This document shows positions 17,029-26,611 of a stretch of 63,858 nucleotides of DNA, one piece after another (within the stretch, counting starts at the first letter, position 1; each line of letters opens with the position of its first letter). The notes below the pieces were generated by a model. The model was not told the origin of the DNA. It saw nothing but the letters and a program-made list of their open reading frames with translations, and did not search any database. The stretch lies in assembly GCA_019314375.1 (NCBI GenBank), contig JAFCZJ010000007.1, positions 1 to 63,858 of the forward strand, given 5' to 3'. This stretch comes from Deltaproteobacteria bacterium. GTDB taxonomy: Bacteria > Myxococcota > B64-G9. The translations under genes were made by a program, and so were the position numbers.

Positions 17029-17781
17029 ATGATCGATCTGGTCAACGAAGAAGAACGGGTGGCCCATTTGACGGGCCAAGGTTTCGAGGAGCTGCTCTTG
17101 GCCCTCGACAAGGAAAACCCGTCCGATCTTTGCGACCGGTACGCCGAACTGAGCGACCGTTACATGGTTTTGCAGTACAAGGGCCAACGCAGTGCCGAGG
17201 AAACCCTTGCGCTGGACCGCCTGGACAGCGCCTTCAGCATGTTGCTGGGTGAAGCCGGATTCTTGGTGCTCGCAGGAAGATTGATGGCCCTGGAACACAG
17301 CGCCAAAGGCTGTGCCGGCGTCTTTCGTCTTGCCGGGGTCTCAGCGACCGCCCTTTTGCAAACACGCCTGGAACTCGCCAAGATGGCCGAGCTCATCAGG
17401 CTGGACGGCTTGCGTGGCCCGATACCGGCGGAAGGCGACCGACTCCTCTTCCACGCCAGCCGAGCTGACCGGGCTGCAGCGGCCCTGCTGGAGTTGCACG
17501 GGGTAGGCGGATGGTGGGTTCCTCTGGCAAGAGCGGGACTGGCCCGCCGCAGCTTGAATCGACTCTTCGACGAATTGGGCGAATTCCAGGCCCCGAACGA
17601 GGCTTGGCAGGCGGCCGCCCGATTGCTCCGGCCGGACCGGGTTTCGGCCGGCGAGCAAATACGTCGATTGAAAATCTGTTATCGTCTAGCCGGCATCGCC
17701 GATTGTTGGACCATCGCCGGGAGCGTAAAAGAAAAAGTACGCGACCTGGCCGAACTGGTGCGCGAGGGGCTTGGAGCATGA
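17029..17781 (+). CDS. Unknown helical protein of the psp/flotillin cluster
   Basis: 250 residues with no signal peptide or clear membrane segment. It is rich in Leu/Ala/Glu helices (ELLLALDKENPSDLCDRYAEL; LLELHGVGGWWVPLARAGLARRSL). I recognise no family. It starts four bases after the second PspA stop and is followed by NfeD after a 31-base gap, so it is almost certainly in the same transcript. A cytosolic adaptor between PspA and the NfeD/flotillin membrane domain is a reasonable guess only. Confidence 0.7.
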   Translation: MIDLVNEEERVAHLTGQGFEELLLALDKENPSDLCDRYAELSDRYMVLQYKGQRSAEETLALDRLDSAFSMLLGEAGFLVLAGRLMALEHSAKGCAGVFRLAGVSATALLQTRLELAKMAELIRLDGLRGPIPAEGDRLLFHASRADRAAAALLELHGVGGWWVPLARAGLARRSLNRLFDELGEFQAPNEAWQAAARLLRPDRVSAGEQIRRLKICYRLAGIADCWTIAGSVKEKVRDLAELVREGLGA

Positions 17782-17812
17782 GCCCCTTGTCCAAGAAAGG
17801 AGGTCGCACCCC

Positions 17813-18457
17813 ATGATGACCTTCTATTTCATCTGCTTGTTGATAGGCCTGGTCTTTTCGGTCCTTTCCTTCATCTTCAGCGGTGGCTTCGAGGCCTCGG
17901 TGGATGCGGACGTAGGGACCGGCCTGGACGTGGACGCCGATGGCGACATCGCCGGCGGGGACGCCGGCGTCGGCGACGTTCACTTCCCCCTCTTCAGCCC
18001 GGTGGTCATCGCCACTTTCGTTGCCGCCTTCGGTGCCGGCGGCATCATCGGCATGAAGGTTTTCGCCATGGTGCCCGCCATGAGCCTCCTGGTGGCCATG
18101 GGCTTCGGCCTGGGCATCGGTCTTTTGGCGGGTTTCGTGGTCATGAAAATCTACAAACACCTGCAATCCAACGCCATCACCACGGCCCAGAGTCTGGTGG
18201 GCAGCTTGGCCGAGGTGATTGAACCCATCCCGGCCGAAAGCGTGGGCGAGATCCTCTTCTCGGGCAAAAGCCAGCGCATGTCCGGCCCGGCCCGATCTGA
18301 AGAGAAAAAAGATATCAAACGACACGCCATGGTCACCATCACGAAAGTGGTGGGCGGCCTGTACATCGTACGCGAACACATAGACGAAAAACTGCGTGAT
18401 GCACAGGCGGAAGAAAGCAAGCCGGAAAAAGAAACCAACACCAACCCAATGGTTTGA
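17813..18457 (+). CDS. NfeD-like membrane protein (flotillin partner)
   Basis: 214 residues. One N-terminal membrane segment (FYFICLLIGLVFSVLSFIF) is followed by an Asp/Gly-rich extracytoplasmic loop (VDADVGTGLDVDADGDIAGG). Two closely spaced membrane segments (VVIATFVAAFGAGGIIGM; SLLVAMGFGLGIGLLAGFVV) lead to a C-terminal soluble domain of about 75 residues consistent with the OB-fold NfeD domain (SLVGSLAEVIEPI ... MVTITKVVGGLYIV). NfeD proteins are typically encoded next to SPFH/flotillin genes and act with them in membrane microdomains, as here. A strong AAAGGAGGT site points to the ATG at 17813. Confidence 0.85.
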   Translation: MMTFYFICLLIGLVFSVLSFIFSGGFEASVDADVGTGLDVDADGDIAGGDAGVGDVHFPLFSPVVIATFVAAFGAGGIIGMKVFAMVPAMSLLVAMGFGLGIGLLAGFVVMKIYKHLQSNAITTAQSLVGSLAEVIEPIPAESVGEILFSGKSQRMSGPARSEEKKDIKRHAMVTITKVVGGLYIVREHIDEKLRDAQAEESKPEKETNTNPMV

Positions 18458-18488
18458 ATTAATCCATTTATCCCTGGGAGGATAAGCC

Positions 18489-19979
18489 ATGTTTGTCGAT
18501 CTCATGCATTCGCTGACCAGCATTTTCGACGAGGTCAGCAGCGAAGCCGTCTACGCAACCATCGCCGTGGTGGTGGTCTTCTTCCTGCTCATCGTCGTAC
18601 TCATCAAGCGCTACATGAAAGTCGGCCCCAACGAGGCCATGATCATCTCCGGCGCCTTCACCAATGGCGTGCCCAAGGTGGTCCACGGCGGCGGCGCCTT
18701 CGTCTTGCCGGGCGTCCAAAAGGCCGAAATCATCAGCCTGGAGGTCATCACCATCGACGTGCGCACGCCTGAGGTCTACACGGAAAAGGGCGTCGCCATC
18801 ATCGTCGACGGCATCGCCCAGATCAAAATCCACGCCACCGAGCAAGCCATCCGCACGGCGGCCGAGCAGTTCCTTGGTCGGGGTCGCAACGAGATCATGA
18901 ACGTGGCCAAGCAAACTTTGGAAGGCCATCTGCGCGCCATCCTGGGCCAGATGGAAGTGGAAGACATCTACAAGAACCGGGATATGTTCGCCATCAAAGT
19001 ACAAGAAACCTCGGCCACCGACTTCGCCAAAATGGGTCTCCAGATCATCAGCTTCACCCTGCGAGACATCAAGGACAACGAAGGGTACTTGGACGCTTTG
19101 GGTAAGCCCCGGCTGGCCCAGGTCAAACGCGACGCCGTGGTGGCCCAGGCCGAAGCGGACCGGGACTCGCTCATCAAATCGTCCCAGGCCAAAAAAGCCG
19201 GTGAGACCGAGCGATTCCGTCAGGAAACGGAAATCGCCGAGGCCAACCGGGACTACAACGTCTCCTTGGCCGAGTACCAGGTGACAATCAACGAACGCAA
19301 GGCCAAGGCCGACCTGGCCTACGACCTGTCCAAGTACAAAAAATCCCAAGAGGTCAAAAAGGAAGAAATCCAGATCGAAGTTATCGAGAAAGAACAGCGA
19401 ATTATCGTGCAGGAAAAAGAAATCCTGCGCAAGGAAAAAGAGCTGGACGCCACGGTCAACAAACCCTCCGACGCCCGCCGCTACGCCGTGCAGGTGCAAG
19501 CCGACGCCGAGAAGTACAAGATCGAAGCCGAGGCCGCCGGCCACGCCCTGGCCCAAAAGGCCCAGGGCTTCGCCGAGGCCGAAGTCATCCAGGCCACGGG
19601 TGACGCCGAAGCCGCCTCGACCAAGGCCCGCGGCCTGGCCAAGGCCGATGTCATCAAAGCCCAGGGTCTGGCGGAAGCCGAGGCCATGGCCAAAAAAGCC
19701 GACAGCTGGAAGATGTACAATGAGGCCGCCATCACGCAGATGTTCGTCGACGTGCTGCCCGAGCTTGCCAAAAACATCACCGAGCCTTTGAGCAAAATGG
19801 AAAAAATCGTGTTGGTCAACTCCGGCGGCGAAAGCGCGGGCATGAGCAAGATCACCGGCGACGTGGCCAACATCATGGCCCAACTGCCTCCGGTGGTCGA
19901 AGCACTCTCCGGCGTGAATTTGGGCGACATGATCAAACGCATCCCGGGCATTAGCAAGTCCGAACCGGCCAAGAAGTGA
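18489..19979 (+). CDS. Flotillin (SPFH/prohibitin-domain protein)
   Basis: 496 residues. A membrane segment near the N-terminus (about 24-42: YATIAVVVVFFLLIVVLIK) is followed by an SPFH domain (about 50-210, ending in LQIISFTLRDIKDNEGYLDALGKP). A long coiled coil is rich in Glu-Ala repeats (about 215-430), and a flotillin-type C-terminus follows (MYNEAAITQMFVDVLPELAKNI). It belongs to the YqiK/FloT group. Flotillins oligomerise at the inner membrane and organise membrane microdomains. It sits directly behind NfeD with GGGAGG upstream of the ATG. Repeated Ala-Glu-rich motifs (GFAEAEVIQA, GLAEAEAMA) are normal for the family. Confidence 0.95.
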   Translation: MFVDLMHSLTSIFDEVSSEAVYATIAVVVVFFLLIVVLIKRYMKVGPNEAMIISGAFTNGVPKVVHGGGAFVLPGVQKAEIISLEVITIDVRTPEVYTEKGVAIIVDGIAQIKIHATEQAIRTAAEQFLGRGRNEIMNVAKQTLEGHLRAILGQMEVEDIYKNRDMFAIKVQETSATDFAKMGLQIISFTLRDIKDNEGYLDALGKPRLAQVKRDAVVAQAEADRDSLIKSSQAKKAGETERFRQETEIAEANRDYNVSLAEYQVTINERKAKADLAYDLSKYKKSQEVKKEEIQIEVIEKEQRIIVQEKEILRKEKELDATVNKPSDARRYAVQVQADAEKYKIEAEAAGHALAQKAQGFAEAEVIQATGDAEAASTKARGLAKADVIKAQGLAEAEAMAKKADSWKMYNEAAITQMFVDVLPELAKNITEPLSKMEKIVLVNSGGESAGMSKITGDVANIMAQLPPVVEALSGVNLGDMIKRIPGISKSEPAKK

Positions 19980-20010
19980 GGGGCGAAGAAACGCCCTCTT
20001 GGGAGACGCG

Positions 20011-21531
20011 ATGAGGCTGAATGAAGTCATCCGTCGCAACGCCGCCTTCGTCCAGCAAGGACTCCCCCAAAAGGCCATCGATGGCCAGGGGCGCCTGCTG
20101 GTGGTGGCCGCCAGTTGCCCGGAAATGGCCGGACTGCTGGACCGGGCCCTGGGGCTTGAGCCCATGGGGGCTGTGGTGGTGCAGCTATCCGGCGCATGGG
20201 GCGGTAAAAACGGCGAGGAATTGATGCGCTCGGTGGCCTTGGGCCTGTATGTACACGGCTGCGATGAAATCCTTGTGGTGGGTGCCGACCAGGCCGCCGA
20301 CTGCCCACCCAAACGGCAAGTAATCAACAACGCCCTGCAAGCCGCCGGCCTCGAAAAAGGCGGCCGGGATTCAGAAAAGATCTTGAAGCTGGCCCAAGGG
20401 CCCAACTCCGTCGGCTCCGGGGTCGCGGAAACCGTGCGCCTGCTCAAACATTCGCCCTATGTGCCCGTTTCAACACCCGTGCACGGGGCCATCTTAGAGT
20501 TGGACACCGGCCTCCTGCGCCTGACCGACAAAGACGAGTCGCGCCTGCAAGCCGGTGTTCAAGCCCGAGAGCGAAAAACCAAAAAGGCGACCAGCAAAGC
20601 TGTGGACGACTTTCCTCTGCCGGAGTTGCCGGAGATCCCGCTGCCCGAATTGCCCGAACTTGACTTAGACGCCCTGATGACGGCGGCCACGGCCAGCGCG
20701 GACGAGGCCAAGCCCAAACCCAGCAAGAAGGCCCAGGAATATGGACAGGCACAGAGCGGCGACTTCAAGGCGGGCCCTCTCAATGCAGAGGCGCTAAAAA
20801 TCGCTCCGACCAGCCTGCCCCAGGCACAGACCCATGGACTGGTGCCGATGGCCCCCCCCCAGGCGACTTCACTCGGTGCTGCCTTTGATCTTCCAAAGGG
20901 TGCCGACATCCAAGACACGGGTCTGGGCTCCTACGACCACCTCATGCCCGGGCAACCGGAAGAGTTGGAGGCCAAGTCGTCCAGGCCGGCAAGGCCTGAT
21001 GTCAAGGCCCGGGCCTCAAGCATACGCAAGCCCAAGCAAAAGCCCAAGCCATCGGCCCGCGCCCGGCCCAAAATACGGGCTGAACGACCGGAGGTCACAC
21101 CCATCGCGCAAAAACCGAGCCACGCCCCTGCGGCGCAGCCCTTGGGCGAGCGGGTCTTGGACTTTGCCGACGATACGCCCTCGGATGATGGCCCAACCAT
21201 GGTGGACATCCGGGGCGGCTACGTCTCCCAGGAGGGCATGGAGAGCCCCCTGGACGCGGATCTGCAGCGAGCCCTCATCAAGTTGACCCGCTTTCTGGCT
21301 GACGAGTTCACCCAAGTTGAAAGGGACGACATACGAAGCAAAGTCCGTCGAGCCAACCAGCAGGGTCAGGACTTGGGCGAGCTAATCAAACTCATGATCA
21401 GCCCGGTCTTGAAACTGGGCAAGAAACGCTATGCTGTCATCAACGAACTCTTGAAAATCAAAGAAGACCTGCCCAGTCAAACCAGGCAGGTGGCGGTGGC
21501 TTTGCTCGATGAAACCATCAAGGGAGTCTGA
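20011..21531 (+). CDS. Beta-carbonic-anhydrase-like N-domain fused to Pro/Ala-rich linker and helical C-domain
   Basis: About 506 residues. The first 150 residues resemble a beta-carbonic-anhydrase-like fold: AASCPEMAGLLDRALGL, then GAVVVQLSGAWGG, then LGLYVHGCDEILVVGADQAAD, which aligns with the usual VxxIxVxGHxxCG. The His and Cys zinc ligands of that last motif are absent, so catalysis is unlikely. A low-complexity linker (about 175-420; LPELPEIPLPELPEL, KPKQKPKPS) leads to a roughly 90-residue helical C-terminus. The ATG at 20011 has GGGAG five bases upstream; an in-frame TTG lies at 19999. It is probably part of the stress cluster. The fold call is tentative. Confidence 0.65.
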   Translation: MRLNEVIRRNAAFVQQGLPQKAIDGQGRLLVVAASCPEMAGLLDRALGLEPMGAVVVQLSGAWGGKNGEELMRSVALGLYVHGCDEILVVGADQAADCPPKRQVINNALQAAGLEKGGRDSEKILKLAQGPNSVGSGVAETVRLLKHSPYVPVSTPVHGAILELDTGLLRLTDKDESRLQAGVQARERKTKKATSKAVDDFPLPELPEIPLPELPELDLDALMTAATASADEAKPKPSKKAQEYGQAQSGDFKAGPLNAEALKIAPTSLPQAQTHGLVPMAPPQATSLGAAFDLPKGADIQDTGLGSYDHLMPGQPEELEAKSSRPARPDVKARASSIRKPKQKPKPSARARPKIRAERPEVTPIAQKPSHAPAAQPLGERVLDFADDTPSDDGPTMVDIRGGYVSQEGMESPLDADLQRALIKLTRFLADEFTQVERDDIRSKVRRANQQGQDLGELIKLMISPVLKLGKKRYAVINELLKIKEDLPSQTRQVAVALLDETIKGV

Positions 21532-21534
21532 GTT

Positions 21535-22464
21535 TTGAAAACCTCTCTTCTGTGCTGCGCGACCCTTCTGTGCCTACTGAATCAGGCTTGGGCCCAAGAA
21601 GAGGCCCCATTGACCCCGGGGCTTTTCACCCCCTCCCCGGTGGCATCCAAACAGCTTGGTCTGCGCACAGCCTACCATCACCACAGCAACCAGGACCAAG
21701 CCAGCCTGCTCTTCACGGCACGTTGGGCGCTGTTGGATGATCGCTTGGGGCTTTCTCTGGTCCTGCCCGGCGGCTGGTCCAGGCCCAGCTATGCGGACAT
21801 GCGCTTTTCGTACGGTGACGTGGAGCTGGGCGTCATGTGGAATCTATACCGCGAGCCGACCGAACAAATGCACTTCAGTCTGGGCCTGGATCTGACCGCG
21901 CCCACCGCCCGCATTGGAGAGAACAAGCATATTGACGCCCTGATCGCCGGCCGCGAGTTCGACGACAGCAACTACGGCAAACGCGCTTCCTTGACCAACC
22001 AAATCCTGGTGGAGGTCGGGCTGGCCCCCAAGCTCAACATCGGCGTCCGGCCTTGGCTGGCCTTCGGCATGAACCTGGGTACAGTCAGCCTGCAGGCGGC
22101 CGCCGGGCTGCAATTGCTCATCATGGATCGCGTGGAAGAAGCGCTCTACTTCCAGGACAAACGCTTCGGTGCTCTGGCCTTCTTCGATCTGGCGGCACCG
22201 GTGCGCTTGAACGAGCAGCTGGACCTTGTGGCCGAATTCCACAGCCTCTTGGCCCTGGGGGATCTCCACGGCACAGGGTTCGCCTTCACCCTGGGCGGCC
22301 GCTACCGCTTCGAACAAGGGCTGGAGGCTGCCTTTGGATTACAACTCCCCCTGGGGGTGGACGGCGAAGGCGAAGATGACGACCTCATGCTGGGTCGTGC
22401 CAGCCACGCCATCTTGAGCCGGCGACAAGTCAGTGTCGTCCTGGATCTGGCATACCGATTCTAA
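21535..22464 (+). CDS. Outer-membrane beta-barrel protein
   Basis: 309 residues. A signal peptide (LLCCATLLCLLNQAWAQ) is followed by alternating aromatic/hydrophobic beta strands to the end, with a terminal Phe (VVLDLAYRF), the classical signal for barrel assembly by BAM. It starts at TTG 21535 with GGGAG upstream, three bases after the previous stop. It resembles small putative transporters of the OmpA/W or DUF3187 type in size, but I cannot name a family. It is the last envelope gene of the psp/flotillin run. Confidence 0.8.
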   Translation: MKTSLLCCATLLCLLNQAWAQEEAPLTPGLFTPSPVASKQLGLRTAYHHHSNQDQASLLFTARWALLDDRLGLSLVLPGGWSRPSYADMRFSYGDVELGVMWNLYREPTEQMHFSLGLDLTAPTARIGENKHIDALIAGREFDDSNYGKRASLTNQILVEVGLAPKLNIGVRPWLAFGMNLGTVSLQAAAGLQLLIMDRVEEALYFQDKRFGALAFFDLAAPVRLNEQLDLVAEFHSLLALGDLHGTGFAFTLGGRYRFEQGLEAAFGLQLPLGVDGEGEDDDLMLGRASHAILSRRQVSVVLDLAYRF

Positions 22465-22479
22465 TCTGCCCTTGGGAGG

Positions 22480-23040
22480 ATGAACATGCGCCAGGTCGAC
22501 TTGGACTCGGGACGCATCGAAGTGCGGCAAGCCGACATCACCACCTTGCAGGTCGACGCCATCGTCACGGCAGCCAACGCACAATTGGTCGGTGGTGGCG
22601 GTGTGGACGGGGCCGTACATCAAGCGGCGGGTCCTCGGCTGCTTGATGCCTGTCGAAAAATAGGCGGATGCGAAACAGGCTCGGCGGTCATCACCATGGG
22701 CTATGACCTGCAAGACCGGGGCGTACAATACGTAATCCACGCAGTGGGCCCCATCTGGCGCGGCGGCGAGCAGAACGAAGAAGCTCTTTTGGCCGAGGCC
22801 TACGCAAAAAGCCTGGAACTCGCCGACACACACGAATGCCAAAGCGTAGCTTTTCCCAGCATCTCCACCGGGGTCTACGGCTTTCCCGTAGAACGAGCCG
22901 CCCCCATCGCGATCGCTGAATTCAGAAAATTTTTATCCGCCGGGCCTACCCACTTGCGCCGCATCGTGGCGAGCCTCTTCGACACGCGCAGCCTGGCGGC
23001 CTTCGAGCAGGCCTTGGATCGGCAGGCATCAGATCCCTGA
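22480..23040 (+). CDS. Macro-domain ADP-ribose-binding/hydrolase protein
   Basis: 186 residues of a single macro domain. Key motifs are [31 protein letters not shown] (ADP-ribose pyrophosphate loop) and [18 protein letters not shown] (catalytic loop), closest to the YmdB/MacroD group that hydrolyses O-acetyl-ADP-ribose and mono-ADP-ribosyl-Asp/Glu. It is cytosolic. GGGAGGA precedes the start. It lies 16 bases after the barrel gene and 20 bases before the HepT gene. The adjacency could mean it reverses nucleotide-based modification connected with that pair (inference). Confidence 0.92.
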   Translation: MNMRQVDLDSGRIEVRQADITTLQVDAIVTAANAQLVGGGGVDGAVHQAAGPRLLDACRKIGGCETGSAVITMGYDLQDRGVQYVIHAVGPIWRGGEQNEEALLAEAYAKSLELADTHECQSVAFPSISTGVYGFPVERAAPIAIAEFRKFLSAGPTHLRRIVASLFDTRSLAAFEQALDRQASDP

Positions 23041-23059
23041 TTTCGCCCAAGAGGAAAAA

Positions 23060-23503
23060 ATGACCCATATGAATCTCGATCTCTCAAGCCTACGGAATGC
23101 AGTCGACTCACTTCAGCGAGCACTAAACGTAAGTCAAGACGAGTCCGCCATGGCTAGGCTCAGCCAAGACCAGCGGGAAACGATCAGGGCCGGCACGATT
23201 CAAAACTTCGAGTTCACCTACGAATTGTGCTGGAAATTCATGAAGCGCTGGATTCAGATCAATGTGAGCCCCTTTACAGGTGAAGGAGTTGCCCGACGTG
23301 AACTCTTCCGGCTGAGCGCCGAGCAGTGCCTGATAACTGACATAGAATGCTGGATGGGATTCCATGCTGCCCGCAATCGGACATCGCCCACCTATAATCG
23401 CGAGGTTGCTCAAGAAACTTTCGAGATAGCCATCCCCTTCCACCCCCAGGCCGCGGCCCTGCTCGATGCACTCGAACAACGCAATGATTCTCCTAAGTCC
23501 TGA
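23060..23503 (+). CDS. hepT: HepT-like HEPN protein lacking the catalytic His
   Basis: 147 residues, all helical, of the nucleotidyltransferase substrate-binding (HI0074/HepT) HEPN family: FEFTYELCWKFMKRW in the first half and AARNRTSPTYNRE in the second. HepT toxins carry RX4HXY, where Arg and His make up the RNase site and Tyr is the AMPylation target of MntA. Here the motif reads R105-NRTS-P110-T-Y112: Arg and Tyr are kept, but His is Pro (codon CCC at 23387-23389, one change from CAC). RNase activity is therefore doubtful. It overlaps mntA by about 20 bases. AGAGG lies upstream of the ATG. Confidence 0.9.
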   Translation: MTHMNLDLSSLRNAVDSLQRALNVSQDESAMARLSQDQRETIRAGTIQNFEFTYELCWKFMKRWIQINVSPFTGEGVARRELFRLSAEQCLITDIECWMGFHAARNRTSPTYNREVAQETFEIAIPFHPQAAALLDALEQRNDSPKS

Positions 23504-23813
23504 GCAAAAGGCCATTGTCGAAAGGCTGCTGGCAAAGCATGTGCCTGGTGTCGAAGTTCGTGCCTTCGGATCCAGGGTTAACGGAACGGCCAAAAACACC
23601 TCTGACCTCGATTTGGTTATTGTTGAATCGAAGAAACTGCCCTGGGAAATCCTGAATCGACTTCAAGAAGCCTTCGAGGAATCAACGCTTGCTTTTCGGG
23701 TAGACCTGATGGATTGGCAAAGACTCGATGAATCGTTTCGAGCCATTATTGAAAAAAACAGCATCATCATACAAACGGCAGGTTCGTTGAACACCTACCC
23801 ACACTTGGAATAA
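23484..23813 (+). CDS. mntA: MntA-like minimal nucleotidyltransferase antitoxin
   Basis: About 109 residues of a minimal MNT domain (HI0073 type). The motif [19 protein letters not shown] holds the GSR and DLD metal/nucleotide residues, and VDLMDW follows with the third acidic position. In characterised pairs MntA neutralises HepT by AMPylating its motif Tyr. The active-site residues here look intact. The start could be ATG 23484 or ATG 23466. It overlaps hepT at its 5' end and, convergently, the 3' end of nrdJ by 19 bases. Confidence 0.88.
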   Translation: MILLSPEQKAIVERLLAKHVPGVEVRAFGSRVNGTAKNTSDLDLVIVESKKLPWEILNRLQEAFEESTLAFRVDLMDWQRLDESFRAIIEKNSIIIQTAGSLNTYPHLE

Positions 23814-26335
23814 CCACAGGAAGGGCAAAGCATGCAGCCTTCCATGTGCTCTACCGTCCCCCCGCAGTCCGGGCAGGACAGCATGGCCTTCGGGCGACTG
23901 GCGGCAGAAGGAGCCGTGGACGTGGTGCTCGGCTTGGGTGCCGGTTTGGCCTCAACGGCCTGGGTTTGTTGCTCTTCCTTGTACTGCTGGGTTGAGATGT
24001 GCTTTTTGAGCACCCGACTGATGGCATCGGAGCAACTCAAGATCATCTCCCCATCCTTCCAGACCGGCGAAGGACAACGCACACCGGAGAGCTGACGGAT
24101 GACATCTTCGGCATCCACGCCGGTTCGCAAAGACAGAGACACCAGCCGGCCGATGGCTTCGTTCTGGCTGGCGGCGCAACCGCCCGCCTTGCCCATGGCC
24201 GTAAACAACTCAAAAATGCCCACCTCGTCTTCGTTGATGGTCACATATAGATTGCCGCAGCCGGTGGCCATCTTGTAAGTCGAGCCACGCACCACTTCCG
24301 GGCGATCCCGCGGCTTGTGCACGAGGCCCGCTTCTGCCTCAGGCTGCGCCTCGGCTTCGGCACCCTTGCGATTGACCTTTGCGATGTTGAGTACCTGCTC
24401 GCTCCGGCTGCCGTCCCGATAGACGGTCACGCCCTTGCAGCCCATGAGGTAGGCCAGTCGATAGACCTCGGCCACGTCATGCTCGGTGGCTGAGTTGAGC
24501 AGGTTGACCGTTTTGGAAACCGCGTTGTCCGTGTACTTTTGAAAAGCGGCCTGGGTGCGCACATGCCATTCGGCGTTGATGTCATGAGAGGTGGCGAAGA
24601 GGCGACGGAAACTTTCGGGCACCTCTGGCACCTCGGCCAATGTCCCCTTGCGGGCGATTTTGCGCATCAAATCGTCCGAGTGGAAACCCTCGCGCTTGGC
24701 GACGCGCAGGAACTGGGGATTGACCTCTAAAAGCTCGTCCTGATCCATCACATTGCGCACAAAGGCCACGCCGAAAAGGGGCTCAATGCCCGATGAACAG
24801 CCACCGATGATGCTGATTGTGCCCGTGGGTGCGATGGTGGTGGTGGTGGCGTTGCGCAGGGGCCGGTCGCCCGGCTTGTCGTAGACGGAGCCCGCGAAGT
24901 TGGGGAAGGCTCCTCGGGTCTCGGCCAGATCGGCGGAAACCACCCGCGCCTCCCGCTGAACGAAGGCCATGACCTCTTCGGCCCACTTGAGGGCCTCTTC
25001 GCTATTGTAGGACGCGCCAAGCTGGATCAACATATCCGAGTAACCCATGACGCCGAGACCAATCTTGCGATTGGACTTGGTCACCTCGTCGATCTCCTGC
25101 AAGGGATACTGGTTGACCTCGATAACATTGTCCAAAAAGTGCACCGCCGTATGCACGGTCTGACGCAATCGGTCCCAATCCAACACACCGTCGCGCACGA
25201 ACTTGCCCAAATTAATGGAGCCCAAGTTGCAGGATTCGTATGGCAAGAGAGGTTGCTCGCCGCAGGGGTTGGTGCTCTCAAAGGCACCCACATGTGGCGT
25301 GGGGTTGTCCTTGTTGAGCCGGTCGATGAAAACGATACCAGGCTCGCCGTTCTTCCAAGCCAAGCGCACCACCGTGTCGAAAACCTTCCGCGCGTCCAGA
25401 CTCTTCGTCACCTTGTGGTCGTGCGGGTTGACCAAATCGTAGGTCGTGCCTGTTTCCACGGCCCGCATGAACTCCTCGGTGACGGCCACGGAGATATTAA
25501 AATTATTCAGCGAATTTTCGCTGGTCTTGCAGGCGATGAAATCCAAAATATCAGGATGATCCACCCGCAGAATGCCCATGTTGGCACCCCGCCTAGTGCC
25601 GCCCTGCTTGATGGTCTCGGTGGCCGTGTCGAAGACCCGCATGAAACTCACCGGGCCCGAGGAAACGCCCTGGGTGGACTGAACCACATCATTCTTGGGC
25701 CGCAGACGAGAAAAAGAAAAGCCCGTACCACCACCGGACTTGTGAATCATGGCGGTGTGCTTGACGGCCTCGAAAATGCTGTCCATCGAGTCTTCCACCG
25801 GCAGCACGAAGCATGCCGAGAGTTGCCCCAGCTCACGCCCGGCGTTCATCAAAGTCGGCGAGTTGGGCAAAAACTCCAAAGCGGTCATCATGGCGTAAAA
25901 TCTTCGCGCAACCGCCTCGGTGTCGGCCTCGGGATCAAACTTCTTGTCGGCCGCCGCGATGGCGCGGGCCACCCGGGCGAACATGTCCTTAGGCCGCTCG
26001 AGCACATGACCCTCTTTGTCGCGTTTCAAGTAGCGACGCTCGAGTACACGAATGGCATTCTCGTTCAGCTTCAAATCCTGCTCGAAACCATGCTTGACCA
26101 GCTGATCATCGATGACCGAGATGATGGTCTGTGGCGTGATGCGATCCAACTTCCGCCGATCCAACTCTGCCTCCACCTCCTGACCGATGCGTTTGGCCGC
26201 GTCGGGCTCTATGGCTCGCTGGTCCACCAAGGCATGGGTGACTTGACCCAAATCCCAGCCTGCGTTGGCGTTGGGTTCAAGGTCGTCGAATAAGCGAATA
26301 GGCAATTGGCAATGTTTCGAGTCGTAACTTTCCAC
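23795..26335 (-). CDS. nrdJ: Adenosylcobalamin-dependent (class II) ribonucleoside-diphosphate reductase
   Basis: About 846 residues. It reduces ribonucleotides for DNA synthesis using B12, independent of oxygen. Marks are SACFVLP (first redox Cys), [14 protein letters not shown], the active-site loop [20 protein letters not shown] (Asn/Cys/Glu radical relay), [17 protein letters not shown] and the C-terminal zinc/redox motif CPDCG ... [10 protein letters not shown]. The proposed start is GTG 26335 (VESYDSKHC) with GAGGGA upstream. The C-terminal linker is Ala/Pro/Thr-rich. I see no NrdR box in the 276-base spacer before the next gene. It is single-copy here with no other nrd gene nearby. Confidence 0.95.
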   Translation of the reverse strand: MESYDSKHCQLPIRLFDDLEPNANAGWDLGQVTHALVDQRAIEPDAAKRIGQEVEAELDRRKLDRITPQTIISVIDDQLVKHGFEQDLKLNENAIRVLERRYLKRDKEGHVLERPKDMFARVARAIAAADKKFDPEADTEAVARRFYAMMTALEFLPNSPTLMNAGRELGQLSACFVLPVEDSMDSIFEAVKHTAMIHKSGGGTGFSFSRLRPKNDVVQSTQGVSSGPVSFMRVFDTATETIKQGGTRRGANMGILRVDHPDILDFIACKTSENSLNNFNISVAVTEEFMRAVETGTTYDLVNPHDHKVTKSLDARKVFDTVVRLAWKNGEPGIVFIDRLNKDNPTPHVGAFESTNPCGEQPLLPYESCNLGSINLGKFVRDGVLDWDRLRQTVHTAVHFLDNVIEVNQYPLQEIDEVTKSNRKIGLGVMGYSDMLIQLGASYNSEEALKWAEEVMAFVQREARVVSADLAETRGAFPNFAGSVYDKPGDRPLRNATTTTIAPTGTISIIGGCSSGIEPLFGVAFVRNVMDQDELLEVNPQFLRVAKREGFHSDDLMRKIARKGTLAEVPEVPESFRRLFATSHDINAEWHVRTQAAFQKYTDNAVSKTVNLLNSATEHDVAEVYRLAYLMGCKGVTVYRDGSRSEQVLNIAKVNRKGAEAEAQPEAEAGLVHKPRDRPEVVRGSTYKMATGCGNLYVTINEDEVGIFELFTAMGKAGGCAASQNEAIGRLVSLSLRTGVDAEDVIRQLSGVRCPSPVWKDGEMILSCSDAISRVLKKHISTQQYKEEQQTQAVEAKPAPKPSTTSTAPSAASRPKAMLSCPDCGGTVEHMEGCMLCPSCGYSKCG

Positions 26336-26611
26336 GCGGCAGGTCCCTCTTTCATAAAAAAGACTGCAATTCCGATGATTTCTAGCCCCTGAATGGAATC
26401 CGAAAACCACTCTATCTAGTACAGTTTGGCCATTTAACCACCACATCTTGGGGTGTCAAGTCATTTTTCCTGATGGTCTTTTTCGGGTGCAATTCCAACA
26501 ACATGCAGAGGAGAATTTCGAGGGGATTCTTGACTTCGAATCCAAATAGCTTCGGCCGACTTGCTTGATGCGGGAAAGGGGCTGTATGATCGTGCGATTG
26601 CTGGAGGTGTA

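Noticed and set aside
18468-20447. Very long minus-strand frame opposite the flotillin gene
   Set aside because: Amino-acid composition is of shadow type (Gly/Leu/Asp/Phe-rich without domains) and the flotillin on the other strand is unmistakable.
26336-26611. NrdR box or cobalamin riboswitch before nrdJ
   Set aside because: I looked for the paired AT-rich NrdR palindromes and for conserved B12-box sequence and saw neither; this spacer only contains ordinary promoter-like AT-rich sequence and the next gene's ribosome-binding site.
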